In this document: positions 17,228 through 27,152 of the stretch, piece after piece
Layout of the letters: every line of letters begins with the position of its first letter
Position numbering within the stretch: position 1 is the first letter of the stretch
Assembly: GCF_050286925.1 (NCBI RefSeq)
Contig: NZ_JBFWFX010000016.1
Span: 1-34,495 of the forward strand
From: Caloranaerobacter sp050286925
GTDB lineage: Bacteria; Bacillota; Clostridia; Tissierellales; Thermohalobacteraceae
Direction: 5' to 3'
DNA: 34,495 bases
Translations under genes and position numbers: made by a program
The notes under the pieces: model-generated
Told to the model about the DNA's origin: nothing
Seen by the model: only the letters and a program-made list of their open reading frames with translations
Database searches by the model: none

Positions 17228-17404
17228 ATGAAAAATCAAGAAATTGAAGTTATCGTTAATACTCCAGATGAAGAAATATTACAAGAAATGATGGCAAAGG
17301 CGATAGCGAGTATTGTTATGGGAAAAATCAATAATATGTATACCACCAAAATAGAATCATTGTATGAAAGGATATTTGAAAAACTAAAGAATGAGTGTAA
17401 ATAA
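17228..17404 (+). CDS. Small acidic protein divergent from the recombinase
   Basis: 58 residues, from ATG 17228 behind GAGGGGGAG, with a well-formed protein pattern (EIEVIVNTPDEEILQEMMAK, IESLYERIFEKLKNECK). No family is recognised. It lies 229 bases from, and divergent to, the intact serine recombinase; small partners of such enzymes include directionality factors, but that role is only a suggestion. Confidence 0.6.
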   Translation: MKNQEIEVIVNTPDEEILQEMMAKAIASIVMGKINNMYTTKIESLYERIFEKLKNECK

Positions 17405-17645
17405 AGGATATATAAAAAATATGTAGAATAAATAGAAATATGTAATTTTACATATACCATTTAACTTTATAGTAATATAAATTACGAGAGTAAACATATC
17501 TATGTAAGTGACTATGCAATTTTTCAAATTTGTTAATAAGCAACTTAGCTTATAGTTTATGGTTTAAAATCATTTATTGAAATATATGCACAGCAATAAT
17601 ACAATAAAAATATAAAAAATGATTGAATATAGCAAGGAGGATAAC

Positions 17646-19103
17646 ATGATAACAGGAGAAATAAAGAATAAAGTTGATAAACTATGGGAAACTTTTTGGA
17701 CAGGAGGGATTACAAATCCTCTTTCAGTTATAGAACAGATTACATATCTATTATTTATTAAAGGACTTGATGAAGTTGATGCAAAAAGGGAAAAAGAAGC
17801 CCAATTACTTGGTATTGAATATAAAAGAATATTTCCAGATGATAAGCAACATTTAAGATGGAGTAAATTTAAAAACTTTGAAGCACAAAAAATGTATGAA
17901 GTAGTTTCTAAGGAAGTTTTTCCTTTTATAAAAAATCTACATGATGATAGAGAATCAGCATATTCAAAATATATGAGTGATGCTATTTTCATAATACCTA
18001 CACCTCAGATGCTCGAGAAGATAGTTACACAAATTGATAATATTCCGATGGAAGACAGAGACACAAAAGGAGACTTGTATGAGTATTTACTATCAAAACT
18101 TTCTACCTCAGGCAAAAATGGACAGTTTAGAACACCAAGACACATAATAAAAATGATGGTTGAACTTATGAAACCTACTCCTGAAGATATTATTGTTGAT
18201 CCTGCAGCAGGTACAGCTGGATTTTTAGTGGCAGCTGGTGAGTATTTAAGAGAACAACATTCTGATTTATTTTTAGATAGTAAGCTTAGAAATCATTTCA
18301 ATAATACAATGTTTTATGGATATGATATGGACAGGACTATGCTTAGAATTGGAGCTATGAATATGATGCTCCATGGAGTAGAAAATCCAAATATAGAATA
18401 TAAGGACTCATTATCAGAACAAAATACAGATACAAATAAATATACATTGATATTAGCTAATCCACCTTTTAAAGGGTCATTAGATTATGAGGCAGTGTCT
18501 TCTGATTTATTGAAAATTACAAAAACTAAGAAAACAGAATTATTATTCTTATCTTTATTTTTAAGAATGCTTAAAGTGGGTGGAAGATGTGCTTCAATAG
18601 TACCTGATGGTGTACTTTTTGGTAGTTCAAGAGCTCATAAAGCTATAAGAAAAGAAATAGTTGAAAATCACAAACTAGAAGCTATTATATCAATGCCTAG
18701 TGGTGTATTTAAGCCATATGCAGGAGTTTCAACTGCAATTATAATCTTTACGAAAACAGGTGCAGGTGGAACAGATAAAGTATGGTTCTATGATATGGAA
18801 GCTGATGGTTATTCGTTAGATGATAAAAGACAGCCTATAGATAAAAATGATATACCTGATATAATAAACAGGTTTAATAATTTAGACAAAGAGGTAGAAC
18901 GAAAGAGAACAGAAAAATCCTTTTTTGTACCAAAAGAAGAAATAGTTAAGAATGATTATGATTTAAGTATAAACAGATATAAAGAAATTGAGTATGAGGA
19001 AGTTGAATATGAAAAACCTAGTGTTATATTAGATAAAATTCAAACACTAGAAAACGAAATACTTGCAGGATTAAATGAATTAAAAGAAATGATAAAAGGG
19101 TAG
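17646..19103 (+). CDS. hsdM: Type I restriction-modification methyltransferase subunit
   Basis: The start at ATG 17646 follows AAGGAGG; the in-frame ATG at 17619 has no such site. The 485-residue protein opens with the HsdM N-terminal domain (EIKNKVDKLWETFWTGGITN, LLFIKGLDEVDAKRE) and carries the adenine N6-methyltransferase core: motif I DPAAGTAGF (about 184-192) and motif IV NPPF (about 270-273, ILANPPFKGSLD). It modifies the adenines chosen by HsdS and, with HsdR, forms the restriction complex. It is the first gene of an hsdM-hsdS-hsdR operon, 7 bases before hsdS. Confidence 0.92.
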   Translation: MITGEIKNKVDKLWETFWTGGITNPLSVIEQITYLLFIKGLDEVDAKREKEAQLLGIEYKRIFPDDKQHLRWSKFKNFEAQKMYEVVSKEVFPFIKNLHDDRESAYSKYMSDAIFIIPTPQMLEKIVTQIDNIPMEDRDTKGDLYEYLLSKLSTSGKNGQFRTPRHIIKMMVELMKPTPEDIIVDPAAGTAGFLVAAGEYLREQHSDLFLDSKLRNHFNNTMFYGYDMDRTMLRIGAMNMMLHGVENPNIEYKDSLSEQNTDTNKYTLILANPPFKGSLDYEAVSSDLLKITKTKKTELLFLSLFLRMLKVGGRCASIVPDGVLFGSSRAHKAIRKEIVENHKLEAIISMPSGVFKPYAGVSTAIIIFTKTGAGGTDKVWFYDMEADGYSLDDKRQPIDKNDIPDIINRFNNLDKEVERKRTEKSFFVPKEEIVKNDYDLSINRYKEIEYEEVEYEKPSVILDKIQTLENEILAGLNELKEMIKG

Positions 19104-19110
19104 TGATAGT

Positions 19111-20301
19111 ATGGAATTTAGCAATATTCAGAATAAAGAACAATTATTAAGTATAAAGTCAAAATACAACTGGGAATTAGTACATTTTAAGGAATTATTA
19201 TCTGATGAAACTAGAAATGCTGTGAAGATAAAAAAGGAAGATTATTTAAAGATAGGGAAATTTCCTATAATTGATCAAGGAAAAGAATTGATTTCAGGTT
19301 ATACAAATGATGAAGAAAAAATATATAAAGATAAATTACCAGTAATTCTTTTTGGAGACCATACAAGAGTAGTTAAATATGTAGATTTTCCTTTTTATTT
19401 AGGTGCAGATGGTGTTAAGCTACTAACACCAAAAAAAGAAATCAACGTAAAATATTTATATTATTTCATTAAGACAGTGGATATTCCTGATACAGGTTAT
19501 AATAGGCATTTTAAGTTTTTAAAAAATATCATAATTCCTCTTCCACCAATAGAAACTCAAAAGAAAATTGCAGATGTTTTAGACAAAGCCCAAGAGCTTA
19601 TTGATAAAAGAAAAGAGCAAATTGAAAAATTAGATGAGTTTATACAAAGTGTGTTTTTAGATATGTTTGGTGATCCGATTAGAAACTCCAAAAACTGGGT
19701 CAAAGATGATTTTGGTAATTATATAGAAGTTTTAACTGACTATCATGCTAATGGTAGTTATAAAATCCTAAAACAGAATGTTGAATTGTTAGATGAAGAA
19801 AATTATGCATTAATGATAAGAACTACAGATTTAGAAAATAACAATTTTACTAAGAATGTAAAATATATAACAAAGGAGGCTTATGAATTTTTATCGAAAA
19901 CAAAAGTTTATGGTGGAGAAATTATAATCAATAAAATAGGAAGTGCTGGTAATGTTTATTTAATGCCTAAATTAAATAGACCAGTATCATTAGGTATGAA
20001 TTTGTTTATGATAAGATTATCCAAAAAACTAAATAATGTATTTATATATCATCTTTTTAACAATAGTACTGGAAAGAGTTTAATTATGAGTAAAGTAAGA
20101 GGAGCAGTTACAAAAACTATAACAAAAGATGCAATTAGACAAATTAATATACCAATTCCACCAATAGAACTTCAAAATAAATTTGCTGAAATAGTTGAAA
20201 AAGCAGAGAAACAAAAAGAATTACTACAAAAAAGTCTTACTGAAATGGAAAACAACTTTAATAATCTTATGCAAAAAGCTTTTAAAGGGGAATTATTTTA
20301 A
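19111..20301 (+). CDS. hsdS: Type I restriction-modification specificity subunit
   Basis: 396 residues with the double arrangement of HsdS: target recognition domain 1 (about 1-140), conserved helical spacer (IPLPPIETQKKIADVLDKAQ ... LDEFIQSVFLDMFG), target recognition domain 2 (about 200-335) and a second helical spacer (IPIPPIELQNKFAEIVEKAE ... LMQKAFKGELF). Each domain reads half of a bipartite DNA site; the site itself cannot be predicted. Both halves are present and uninterrupted. No partner hsdS fragment or inversion repeat was seen, so phase switching by inversion is not indicated. Confidence 0.92.
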   Translation: MEFSNIQNKEQLLSIKSKYNWELVHFKELLSDETRNAVKIKKEDYLKIGKFPIIDQGKELISGYTNDEEKIYKDKLPVILFGDHTRVVKYVDFPFYLGADGVKLLTPKKEINVKYLYYFIKTVDIPDTGYNRHFKFLKNIIIPLPPIETQKKIADVLDKAQELIDKRKEQIEKLDEFIQSVFLDMFGDPIRNSKNWVKDDFGNYIEVLTDYHANGSYKILKQNVELLDEENYALMIRTTDLENNNFTKNVKYITKEAYEFLSKTKVYGGEIIINKIGSAGNVYLMPKLNRPVSLGMNLFMIRLSKKLNNVFIYHLFNNSTGKSLIMSKVRGAVTKTITKDAIRQINIPIPPIELQNKFAEIVEKAEKQKELLQKSLTEMENNFNNLMQKAFKGELF

Positions 20302-20324
20302 GTTATCATCAGGGGGAAACAGAA

Positions 20325-23300
20325 ATGCTTTCTAATTTTTCTTTTCTTGAGAAAAATAAAAGATTTAACGATTTTGCTAGTGCATGTATAGAAGCTGAAA
20401 AGAGTATAGCAGTAAGTCCTGCTACTACTGCTATACTTTCAAGACGTGCACTAGAGCTTGCCGTTAAATGGGTATATAAACATGATGGATATTTAAAAGT
20501 ACCTTATCAAGATAATCTTTCTAGTTTAATTCATGATAGAACGTTTAAAGATATAATAGAGCCTAAACTTTTTACTATGATTAGGTATGTAGTTAAGCTT
20601 GGTAATATTGCCGCTCATACTAATAGTAAAATAAAAAGAGAAGAAGCGGTTTTATCTTTACATAATTTACACCAGTTTGTGTCTTGGATTGATTATTGTT
20701 ACTCTGAAGATTATCAAGAAACAAAGTTTAGAGAAGATATACTTCCGACTGGTGAAGAACAGAAAGTAAGTAGAGATGAGCTTGAAAAATTATATAATGA
20801 GCTTGGAGCAAAGGATAAAAAGTTAAAGGATGCTATTTTAGAAAATAAAAAATTAAGAGAAGAATTAAGAAAGATTAGGGAAAGAAACATAAGAGCTAAA
20901 GACTTCAATGTTGATGAAATTAGTGAGTTTGAAACTAGAAAGAGATATATTGATTTGGATTTAAAAGAAGCAGGATGGGTATTAGGAGAAGACTGCTTGA
21001 TAGAATATGAAGTAGAAGGTATGCCAAATAATACTGGCAAAGGATACATCGATTATGTTCTATTCGCTGATAATGGAAAACCACTTGCAGTAATTGAAGC
21101 TAAAAGAACAAGTAAAGACCCTAATACGGGTAAACAGCAGGCAAAACTATATGCTGATTGTTTAGAAGAAAAGTTTGGTCAAAGACCTGTAATATTCTAC
21201 ACAAATGGCTTTGAAACTTATATATGGGATGATTTTAATTATCCACCAAGAAAAGTATCAGGATTTTATACAAAAGATGAATTACAACTGTTGATTGACA
21301 GAAGAACAAGCAGGTTACCACTTAATAATATTAAAATTAATGAAAATATTACTAATAGATATTATCAAAAAGAAGCTATAAAAGCTGTTTGTGAAGCTTT
21401 TGAAAGAGGAGACAGAAAAGCTCTTTTAGTTATGGCTACTGGAAGTGGTAAAACGAGAACTGCTATATCAATTGTTGATGTTCTTACAAGGCATGGTTGG
21501 GTAAAAAATGCATTATTTTTAGCCGATAGAACAGCATTAGTAATACAGGCTAAAAATAATTTTAACAATCTACTGCCTAATTTATCTCTTTGCAATTTAC
21601 TTGATGATAAGGATAATCCAGAGAGTAGAATGGTGTTTTCAACATATCCAACAATGATGAATGCAATAGATGAAGCCAAAACACCTGATGGTAGAAAATT
21701 ATTTACTGTAGGACATTTTGATTTAATAATTGTTGATGAATCACATAGAAGTATTTACAAGAAATACGGAGCTATATTTGATTATTTTGATGCTATGCTT
21801 CTTGGTCTTACAGCTACTCCAAAAGATGATATTGATAGAAATACTTATAAAATATTTGATTTAGAGGACAATGTTCCAACTTATGCTTATGAATTGGAAC
21901 AGGCAGTACAAGATGGTTATTTAGTACCTTATAATACAGTGGAGACTAAGCTAAAATTTCTTGAAGAAGGAATTAACTATGATGATTTAAGCGATGAAGA
22001 AAAGGAAAAGTATGAAGAGACATTTGATGATGATGTTCCAGATTTTATATCAAGTGAAGCATTAAATACATGGCTTTTTAATGATAATACGATAGACCAA
22101 GTATTGAATATACTTATGGAAAAAGGTATCAAGGTTGAAGGTGGAGATAAATTAGGTAAAACTATAATATTTGCCAAAAATCATAGACATGCTGAAAGAA
22201 TAGTTGAAAGGTTTAATATCCTTTATCCTCATTATAGAGGAGAATTTGCTAGAGTAATTGATAATCATGTGAATTATGCTCAAGATTTGATTTATAAATT
22301 TTCTGATAGAAATAAGATGCCGCAGATAGCTGTTTCTGTTGATATGCTTGATACAGGTATAGATATACCTGAAATAGTAAACCTTGTTTTCTTTAAAAAA
22401 GTTAGATCCAAAGCTAAGTTTTGGCAGATGATAGGCAGGGGTACAAGACTTTGTAAAGATTTATTTGGAGTTGGTCAAGATAAAGAAAACTTTTTGATAT
22501 TTGATTTTTGTGGTAATTTCGAATTTTTCAGAGAAAATCCTAGAGGGATTGAAGTAAAAACTTCTTTAAGCCTAACTGAAAAAATATTTAATATTAAAGT
22601 TGATTTAATTAAAGAACTTCAAAACTTAGAATATCAACAAGAAAAGTATATTAAATATAGAAAAAAATTGATTGAAGAAGTTGTAAACGAAATTAAAGCA
22701 TTAAATAGGGATAACTTTATAGTAAAACAACACCTTAAATATGTTGATAAATATAAAGAACCTAATGCATGGTCTAATTTGGGGACTCTAGATGTTGCAA
22801 ATATTAAAGAACATATTACACCACTTATCATACCAAGTGATGATGATGAATTAGCAAAAAGATTTGATTATTTAATGTTTACAATAGAACTAGCACATCT
22901 TGTTGGTAAAAGTTTGAATAAAGTTAAAAAAGAAGTAATTAAAACAGCTCATTCATTATCTCAATTAGGAACGATACCTCAAGTACTTGAGAAGAAAGAA
23001 ATAATAGAGAAAATTAAAACTGAAGAATTTTGGGCTACTGCCGATTTATTAGATTATGATATGGTAAGAGAAGCTTTAAGGGATTTAATTAAATTTATTG
23101 AAGCAACTGAAAGAAGAATATATTATACCGATTTTACTGATAAAATATTAGAAATAAAGGAAAATGAAGGAGAATATACTACAAACAATTTTGAAAGTTA
23201 TAGGAAAAAAATAAATAAGTATATAAGAGAACATCAAGACCATTTAGCAATATATAAGTTAAAGAATAATAAACAACTTACTAAACAAGACTTTTTAGAA

Positions 23301-23657
23301 TTAGAAAAGATATTATGGAATGAATTAGGTACTAAAGATGATTATGAAAGAGAATTTGGAGATACTCCATTAACAGTATTAGTAAGAAAAGTAGTTGGAC
23401 TTGATCAGAAAGCTGCTAATGAAGCTTTTTCAGAATTCTTGAATGATACAAATTTAGATAGTAGGCAAATAAGATTTGTGAAATTGATAATTGATTATGT
23501 AGTAAGAAATGGAGTAATCGAAAAAACAGCTCTTCAAGAAGAACCTTTTAAATCAGTAGGTAGTATAGTAGAGATATTTAATACAGAAAGTGCTATGAAA
23601 ATAGTTAATATTATTGATAAAATAAACAAAAATGCAACTGAAATTATAGGAGCATAA
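20325..23657 (+). CDS. hsdR: Type I restriction endonuclease subunit R (DUF4145-containing, EcoEI-like)
   Basis: 1110 residues. The N-terminus (about 1-125, SFLEKNKRFNDFASACIEAE ... VVKLGNIAAHTNSK) looks like the DUF4145 domain, followed by a coiled coil (about 145-195). The nuclease domain has IDYVLF (Asp about 242) and VIEAKR (Glu/Lys about 257-259), a PD-(D/E)XK site. The SF2 translocase has ATGSGKTRTA (Walker A, about 370), DESHRSIYKKYG (DEAD-box-like motif II, about 470), LTATPKDD (motif III), DTGIDIPE and QMIGRGTRL (motif VI). The C-terminal domain matches EcoEI-type HsdR. GGGGG lies upstream of ATG 20325. It cleaves unmodified invading DNA together with HsdM and HsdS. Confidence 0.92.
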   Translation: MLSNFSFLEKNKRFNDFASACIEAEKSIAVSPATTAILSRRALELAVKWVYKHDGYLKVPYQDNLSSLIHDRTFKDIIEPKLFTMIRYVVKLGNIAAHTNSKIKREEAVLSLHNLHQFVSWIDYCYSEDYQETKFREDILPTGEEQKVSRDELEKLYNELGAKDKKLKDAILENKKLREELRKIRERNIRAKDFNVDEISEFETRKRYIDLDLKEAGWVLGEDCLIEYEVEGMPNNTGKGYIDYVLFADNGKPLAVIEAKRTSKDPNTGKQQAKLYADCLEEKFGQRPVIFYTNGFETYIWDDFNYPPRKVSGFYTKDELQLLIDRRTSRLPLNNIKINENITNRYYQKEAIKAVCEAFERGDRKALLVMATGSGKTRTAISIVDVLTRHGWVKNALFLADRTALVIQAKNNFNNLLPNLSLCNLLDDKDNPESRMVFSTYPTMMNAIDEAKTPDGRKLFTVGHFDLIIVDESHRSIYKKYGAIFDYFDAMLLGLTATPKDDIDRNTYKIFDLEDNVPTYAYELEQAVQDGYLVPYNTVETKLKFLEEGINYDDLSDEEKEKYEETFDDDVPDFISSEALNTWLFNDNTIDQVLNILMEKGIKVEGGDKLGKTIIFAKNHRHAERIVERFNILYPHYRGEFARVIDNHVNYAQDLIYKFSDRNKMPQIAVSVDMLDTGIDIPEIVNLVFFKKVRSKAKFWQMIGRGTRLCKDLFGVGQDKENFLIFDFCGNFEFFRENPRGIEVKTSLSLTEKIFNIKVDLIKELQNLEYQQEKYIKYRKKLIEEVVNEIKALNRDNFIVKQHLKYVDKYKEPNAWSNLGTLDVANIKEHITPLIIPSDDDELAKRFDYLMFTIELAHLVGKSLNKVKKEVIKTAHSLSQLGTIPQVLEKKEIIEKIKTEEFWATADLLDYDMVREALRDLIKFIEATERRIYYTDFTDKILEIKENEGEYTTNNFESYRKKINKYIREHQDHLAIYKLKNNKQLTKQDFLELEKILWNELGTKDDYEREFGDTPLTVLVRKVVGLDQKAANEAFSEFLNDTNLDSRQIRFVKLIIDYVVRNGVIEKTALQEEPFKSVGSIVEIFNTESAMKIVNIIDKINKNATEIIGA

Positions 23658-23676
23658 ATTTAAATATATTAGCAAT

Positions 23677-23720
23677 AAAGCATAACTTCTTTTGTAGTAA
23701 AGAAGTTATGCTTTATTTTA
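23677..23720. terminator. Strong bidirectional terminator between hsdR and recombinase 2
   Basis: A perfect 16-bp stem (23677-23692 with 23699-23714, loop TGTAGT) has A-rich sequence on the left and TTTA on the right, serving both converging genes. Confidence 0.85.
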
Positions 23721-23732
23721 GTATTAATTAAA

Positions 23733-25324
23733 TTATTTAGAAGTAATGTTTTCATCATCTAATATATCCAAGTTACTTTGATAAAGAGCTATAAGTAAAG
23801 CAGTATTAATAGCAGTTGTTTCTAATTGAGGAAAATCTACTGTTATAAACTTATTAAGTGATTTTTTTATTTCATCAATTAATGCTTCTTTTTTCTCTAG
23901 ATTACAAAATTTTGATATTTGCTGATTAAGCATATTTTTTTTATATTTAAGTTCTGATTTGAATTCGCATAATATATTCAATTCATTATTTAGTTCACAT
24001 TTTTCAGTATCAAGAATTTCAATTAAATCTTTAAAAGCTTCATTGGATGTCATTTCTTCTAGTTTACTTAATTTGCTTTTGATTTCACAGATTTCTTCAT
24101 TCAAATCATTTAGCTGACTAGTAACATCCTGCATTTTTTTATTGATTACCTCACAGTATCGGTTATAAAGATTATTTACTATATCTGAATTCAATATTTT
24201 AGAAAACTCTTCAACAAATATATTTTCAATAATAGTTTGTTTTACAATAAAATGAGATTGTCTTCCATCTTTAGTTTCACATTTGTAAACGTTTGGTCTT
24301 TCATTTCCATATTTATCTTTACCATAGTTTTTAGGCTTCATGAGGGTATTACAGTGACCACAAATTAATTTATCTCTTAAAAGAAATGGAGTATTGTAAT
24401 ATTTAGGATCTTTAGCTTTATTTTTAACATATCTAAGCTTTTTAGAAATATGCCAATCTTGGTCAGTAATTATATTTGCACCTTCAATAATAGGTGACCT
24501 AATGATGTCTTTATCATTTGTTTTACTACGTCTGTTCCAAACTATATATCCTATATATGTTTCATTTTTAATAATTCTTTCAATTTTATCTTCAGTCCAT
24601 TGATGTCCGTATTTATCTTTTTTATTAAGTTCTTCGGCTATTTTTTATAACTATATCCATGATTATTATATAAATTGAAAATTTCTTTAACGTATTCCTT
24701 CTGGATATTTGAAGGTTTTAATGTTTTTCCCTTTGAACCGTTGCTTTTTAATACATATCCATAGGGAGTACGATAACTGACCCAGTTTTTGTTTTTAATA
24801 CTTTGCACAAGACCTGATTTTACTCTTGAAGAAATGAGACTTGATTCAAGTTCAGCTATACTTCCTAGAATTAATTCAAAGAGTTTACAGAGTCGTTCGT
24901 TTTCAGAAAGTAAATTTTCACCTTGCTTAGTATAGTGTATTTTAACACCACATTTTTCAAAGAAAAATCTTAATGCTACAAAGAGTTCAAAATTTCTAGC
25001 AAGCCTATCTCTGCTGTATATGATTAGGTGGTTAAATTTCTTTAATTTAGCCATTTTCATTATTTCTTTAAGTTTAGGTCTATCCTTAAGAGAATCATAT
25101 AAATTGCTTGAATAATCAAATTCTTCGATTTGTGTTTTTGAAGCTGATTTTGTTTCTTCAAAATATTTGATGATTTGGAGATTGTTTTCTTTACAATATT
25201 TATCAGCATATTCTTTTTGAAATTCTATAGAATTTCCTTTGTCTTTTTGTTTTTTAGTTGAAACTCTTAGATAACATACAGCAAGATTATTTTTCTGTGT
25301 ATATGGTCTCGATTGAGTAGCCAT
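23733..25324 (-). pseudogene. Large serine recombinase 2, single frameshift
   Basis: The minus strand from ATG 25324 reads AVCYLRVSTKKQKDKGNS (nucleophile Ser22), HLIIYSRDRLARN and IAELESSLISSRVKSG, the catalytic domain. The frame breaks at 24638: in a run of six A (24641-24646 on the plus strand as T) one more base would give YSYKK-IAEELNKKDKYGHQ and an open frame through the recombinase domain, a zinc ribbon (LICGHCNTLMKP ... VYKCETK) and a coiled coil to the stop at 23733, about 530 residues. Every expected domain is otherwise present, so this is either a very recent mutation or a sequencing error in a homopolymer. It overlaps the gene fragment upstream (25287-25535) by 38 bases. Confidence 0.8.
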
Positions 25325-25811
25325 TTTTACTAGATTTATTAATCACCACCTTGTGAACTGGATTTGATAATAGCTCATGTAGTTCTCTCCATCTTTCTAT
25401 GAAAAATTTAATATCTTCATCAGATATATTACTCATTTCAAATTTAAAAATATTTAGGTTTTCATATCTGTAAATAAGCTCTCTTAATAATCGACCTAGT
25501 TTTGATATTTCTTTATCGCATGCAATTTTTTTCATTTAAATTTTTTAACTCATCATGTAAACCTTTATTATTAGGGTTATTTATTAGCAAATGAATTTTT
25601 TCTTTAATTTTAGTATTTGTATTTGCGATATTTTTCTTTTTATTGTTTATTTCTTTTTACAATCTTTTGATTTCAGCTTTAATTTTATTTTTTATATCTT
25701 TGTTATTGCAATCATGTATTAGTTTTGGAATTAACATTTTTAATATTTCATCTTGGGTAAGCTTTGTACAGCCCTTATTGCATGTATAATATTCGTTACC
25801 TATGAATTTTT
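25287..25811 (-). pseudogene. C-terminal part of recombinase 3 (broken)
   Basis: Downstream of the chimeric ORF the minus strand continues in another frame KKFIGNEYYTCNKGCTKLTQ (second half of a zinc ribbon), then a coiled coil with an in-frame TAA near 25657, and after one more shift in a 7-A run the open frame 25535-25287 (KKIACDKEISKLGRLLRELI ... VHKVVINKSSKNGYSIETIY). This order and the final strand pattern are those of large serine recombinase C-termini. The small frame 25287-25535 alone could pass for an 82-residue gene, but it reads better as this tail. Confidence 0.65.
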
Positions 25812-26588
25812 TTAGGTACCACAATATAGGAGTTTTTTAAAAAGATATTCGGGGGCTTTTCTTTTGCCTTTTATTTCTTTAACCAATGCTTTAACAACTA
25901 TTTTTTTCCAGAAATCTATATCAATTATTGCATCATTTATGTTAGTACATTCTATTAAATCTTTTTCATTAAGGTCATATTTATTTCTTTTCACATCATA
26001 ATAAAGTATATCCTTTAGTTTAATATTAGAATCTATTGGTAATTTTTTAGCATAAATTGGTCTTTTAATTATTGATTCTATAAAATTTTGGCTGATGTTT
26101 CTGTTATCTATTTTTATTTCTTCTTTTATTAATTTAACTAAACTATTTTTTGTAAATGTTTTTCCATTATTATCTTTTTTACCAACTTTATCTATATTTT
26201 CATAATAGATTTTAAATATTTTTCTTATGTTTTCTGCTTCATCTTCGTTAACAATATAGGATTTATTTTCTTTGATGTATTTTAAATCATTAAGAAGCTT
26301 TAATCCCATTTGACCATATTCCTTTTCTTTTTTAATTGAACTATATCCATCCCTTATCCAGTTTTTTCTAAGTAGATTATGCAGTATATCTAAAGTCTTA
26401 TATGACTCATCTGTAATCATGTTGTAGTCAGCAAGAGCCATATGCATACTGTTACCAAAGGATATATATTTATTTGAGATGGTTTTTCCTATATCAATTT
26501 TATTTAGATACTTGTACTTAAATCTTTTTTTGCAAGATAAGTAAGTTTTAATACTTGTAGCACTTAGATATATTTTATTTGTTGTCAT
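25812..26588 (-). CDS. Chimeric ORF: PD-(D/E)XK nuclease-like N-terminus joined to a serine recombinase segment
   Basis: The start at ATG 26588 lies 7 bases after AAGGAGG; the ATG at 26594 is too close. Residues about 1-110 (NKIYLSATSIKTYLSCKKRF, SFGNSMHMALADYN, NWIRDGYSSIKKEKEYGQMG) match the N-terminal part of Cas4/AddB-like PD-(D/E)XK nucleases, without the catalytic D..EXK part. From about 115 the text becomes a recombinase domain (IVNEDEAENIRKIFKIYYEN, NISQNFIESIIKRPIYAKKL) ending in half a zinc ribbon (LFKKLLYCG) where a frameshift introduces the stop. The catalytic domain of the recombinase is missing. It could be the scar of a deletion joining two genes in frame, or an unusual protein. 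It follows the XRE gene by 100 bases. Confidence 0.6.
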   Translation of the reverse strand: MTTNKIYLSATSIKTYLSCKKRFKYKYLNKIDIGKTISNKYISFGNSMHMALADYNMITDESYKTLDILHNLLRKNWIRDGYSSIKKEKEYGQMGLKLLNDLKYIKENKSYIVNEDEAENIRKIFKIYYENIDKVGKKDNNGKTFTKNSLVKLIKEEIKIDNRNISQNFIESIIKRPIYAKKLPIDSNIKLKDILYYDVKRNKYDLNEKDLIECTNINDAIIDIDFWKKIVVKALVKEIKGKRKAPEYLFKKLLYCGT

Positions 26589-26681
26589 TTTCATACCTCC
26601 TTGAGATTAGAATGTGCAGAAAAACAGATATTATTCATTTTTATGAAAACAATTTCATTCTTATAGAAAAGCAAAAAATAA

Positions 26682-26707
26682 ATAAAGTCTCTAAGTTGAG
26701 ACTTTAT
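26682..26707 (-). terminator. Hairpin over the XRE stop codon
   Basis: Perfect 10-bp stem ATAAAGTCTC/GAGACTTTAT with a 6-base loop, stop codon of the XRE gene inside it. On the minus strand the right-hand bases are followed by TTATTTTTTGC, which fits a terminator or attenuator before the next gene. Confidence 0.6.
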
Positions 26708-27152
26708 TTTCAATAACATCCAGATCTTTAATAAAATTGAGTTCTTCCAGGATATGATTAGTAATATAATCAATTGCTTTAGTATTGTAGTCGTATTTTG
26801 ACATTGTAGCTAAAAACAATATAAAAATTTCATTAAGTTTTTGATTTATGTAATCTATTTTTTCATTTGTTCTATTATTTTTATCTTTTAGTATTTTTTT
26901 TAGTTCTTCTTGAATACTTAAATCACGGATATCAATATAGTCTGATTGTAGTAGTTCTCCTAGCGAAACATTTAATTCCTTAGAAATTTTTAATAACAGT
27001 TCTAACTTAAAAACATCATGTCTTCCATTTTCAATATTATTAACAAGCCCTGTTGATATATTAAGTCTCTTTGCTAATTCAGGTGTGGATAGTTTTTTCT
27101 TTTTTCTATATTTTCTGATTTTTTTACCCAATTCCACATATATATTAGGCAT
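26691..27152 (-). CDS. XRE-family (Cro/CI-like) transcriptional regulator
   Basis: 153 residues starting at ATG 27152 behind AAGGGGGTATCGG. The N-terminal helix-turn-helix (about 5-63) is GKKIRKYRKKKKLSTPELAK ... RLNISTGLVNNIENGRHDV. The C-terminal part is helical (LSIQEELKKILKDKNNRTNE) and has no recognised ligand or protease domain. It is transcribed toward the chimeric ORF and recombinase 2, and divergently from the HEPN-like gene at 27478, so it could control both sides from the 325-base gap. Confidence 0.85.
   Translation of the reverse strand: MPNIYVELGKKIRKYRKKKKLSTPELAKRLNISTGLVNNIENGRHDVFKLELLLKISKELNVSLGELLQSDYIDIRDLSIQEELKKILKDKNNRTNEKIDYINQKLNEIFILFLATMSKYDYNTKAIDYITNHILEELNFIKDLDVIENKVST

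Noticed and set aside
17536..17553. Operator of the hsd operon (ATAAGC/GCTTAT)
   Set aside because: Six-base arms in AT-rich DNA occur by chance often, and the promoter could not be located.
20714..21679. Minus-strand frames inside hsdR
   Set aside because: They lie within a convincing 1110-residue protein and have serine/leucine-rich shadow composition without ribosome binding sites.
25287..25535. Separate 82-residue gene on the minus strand
   Set aside because: Its sequence continues the coiled coil and final strand of a serine recombinase whose upstream part is in a neighbouring frame, so it is reported as that tail.
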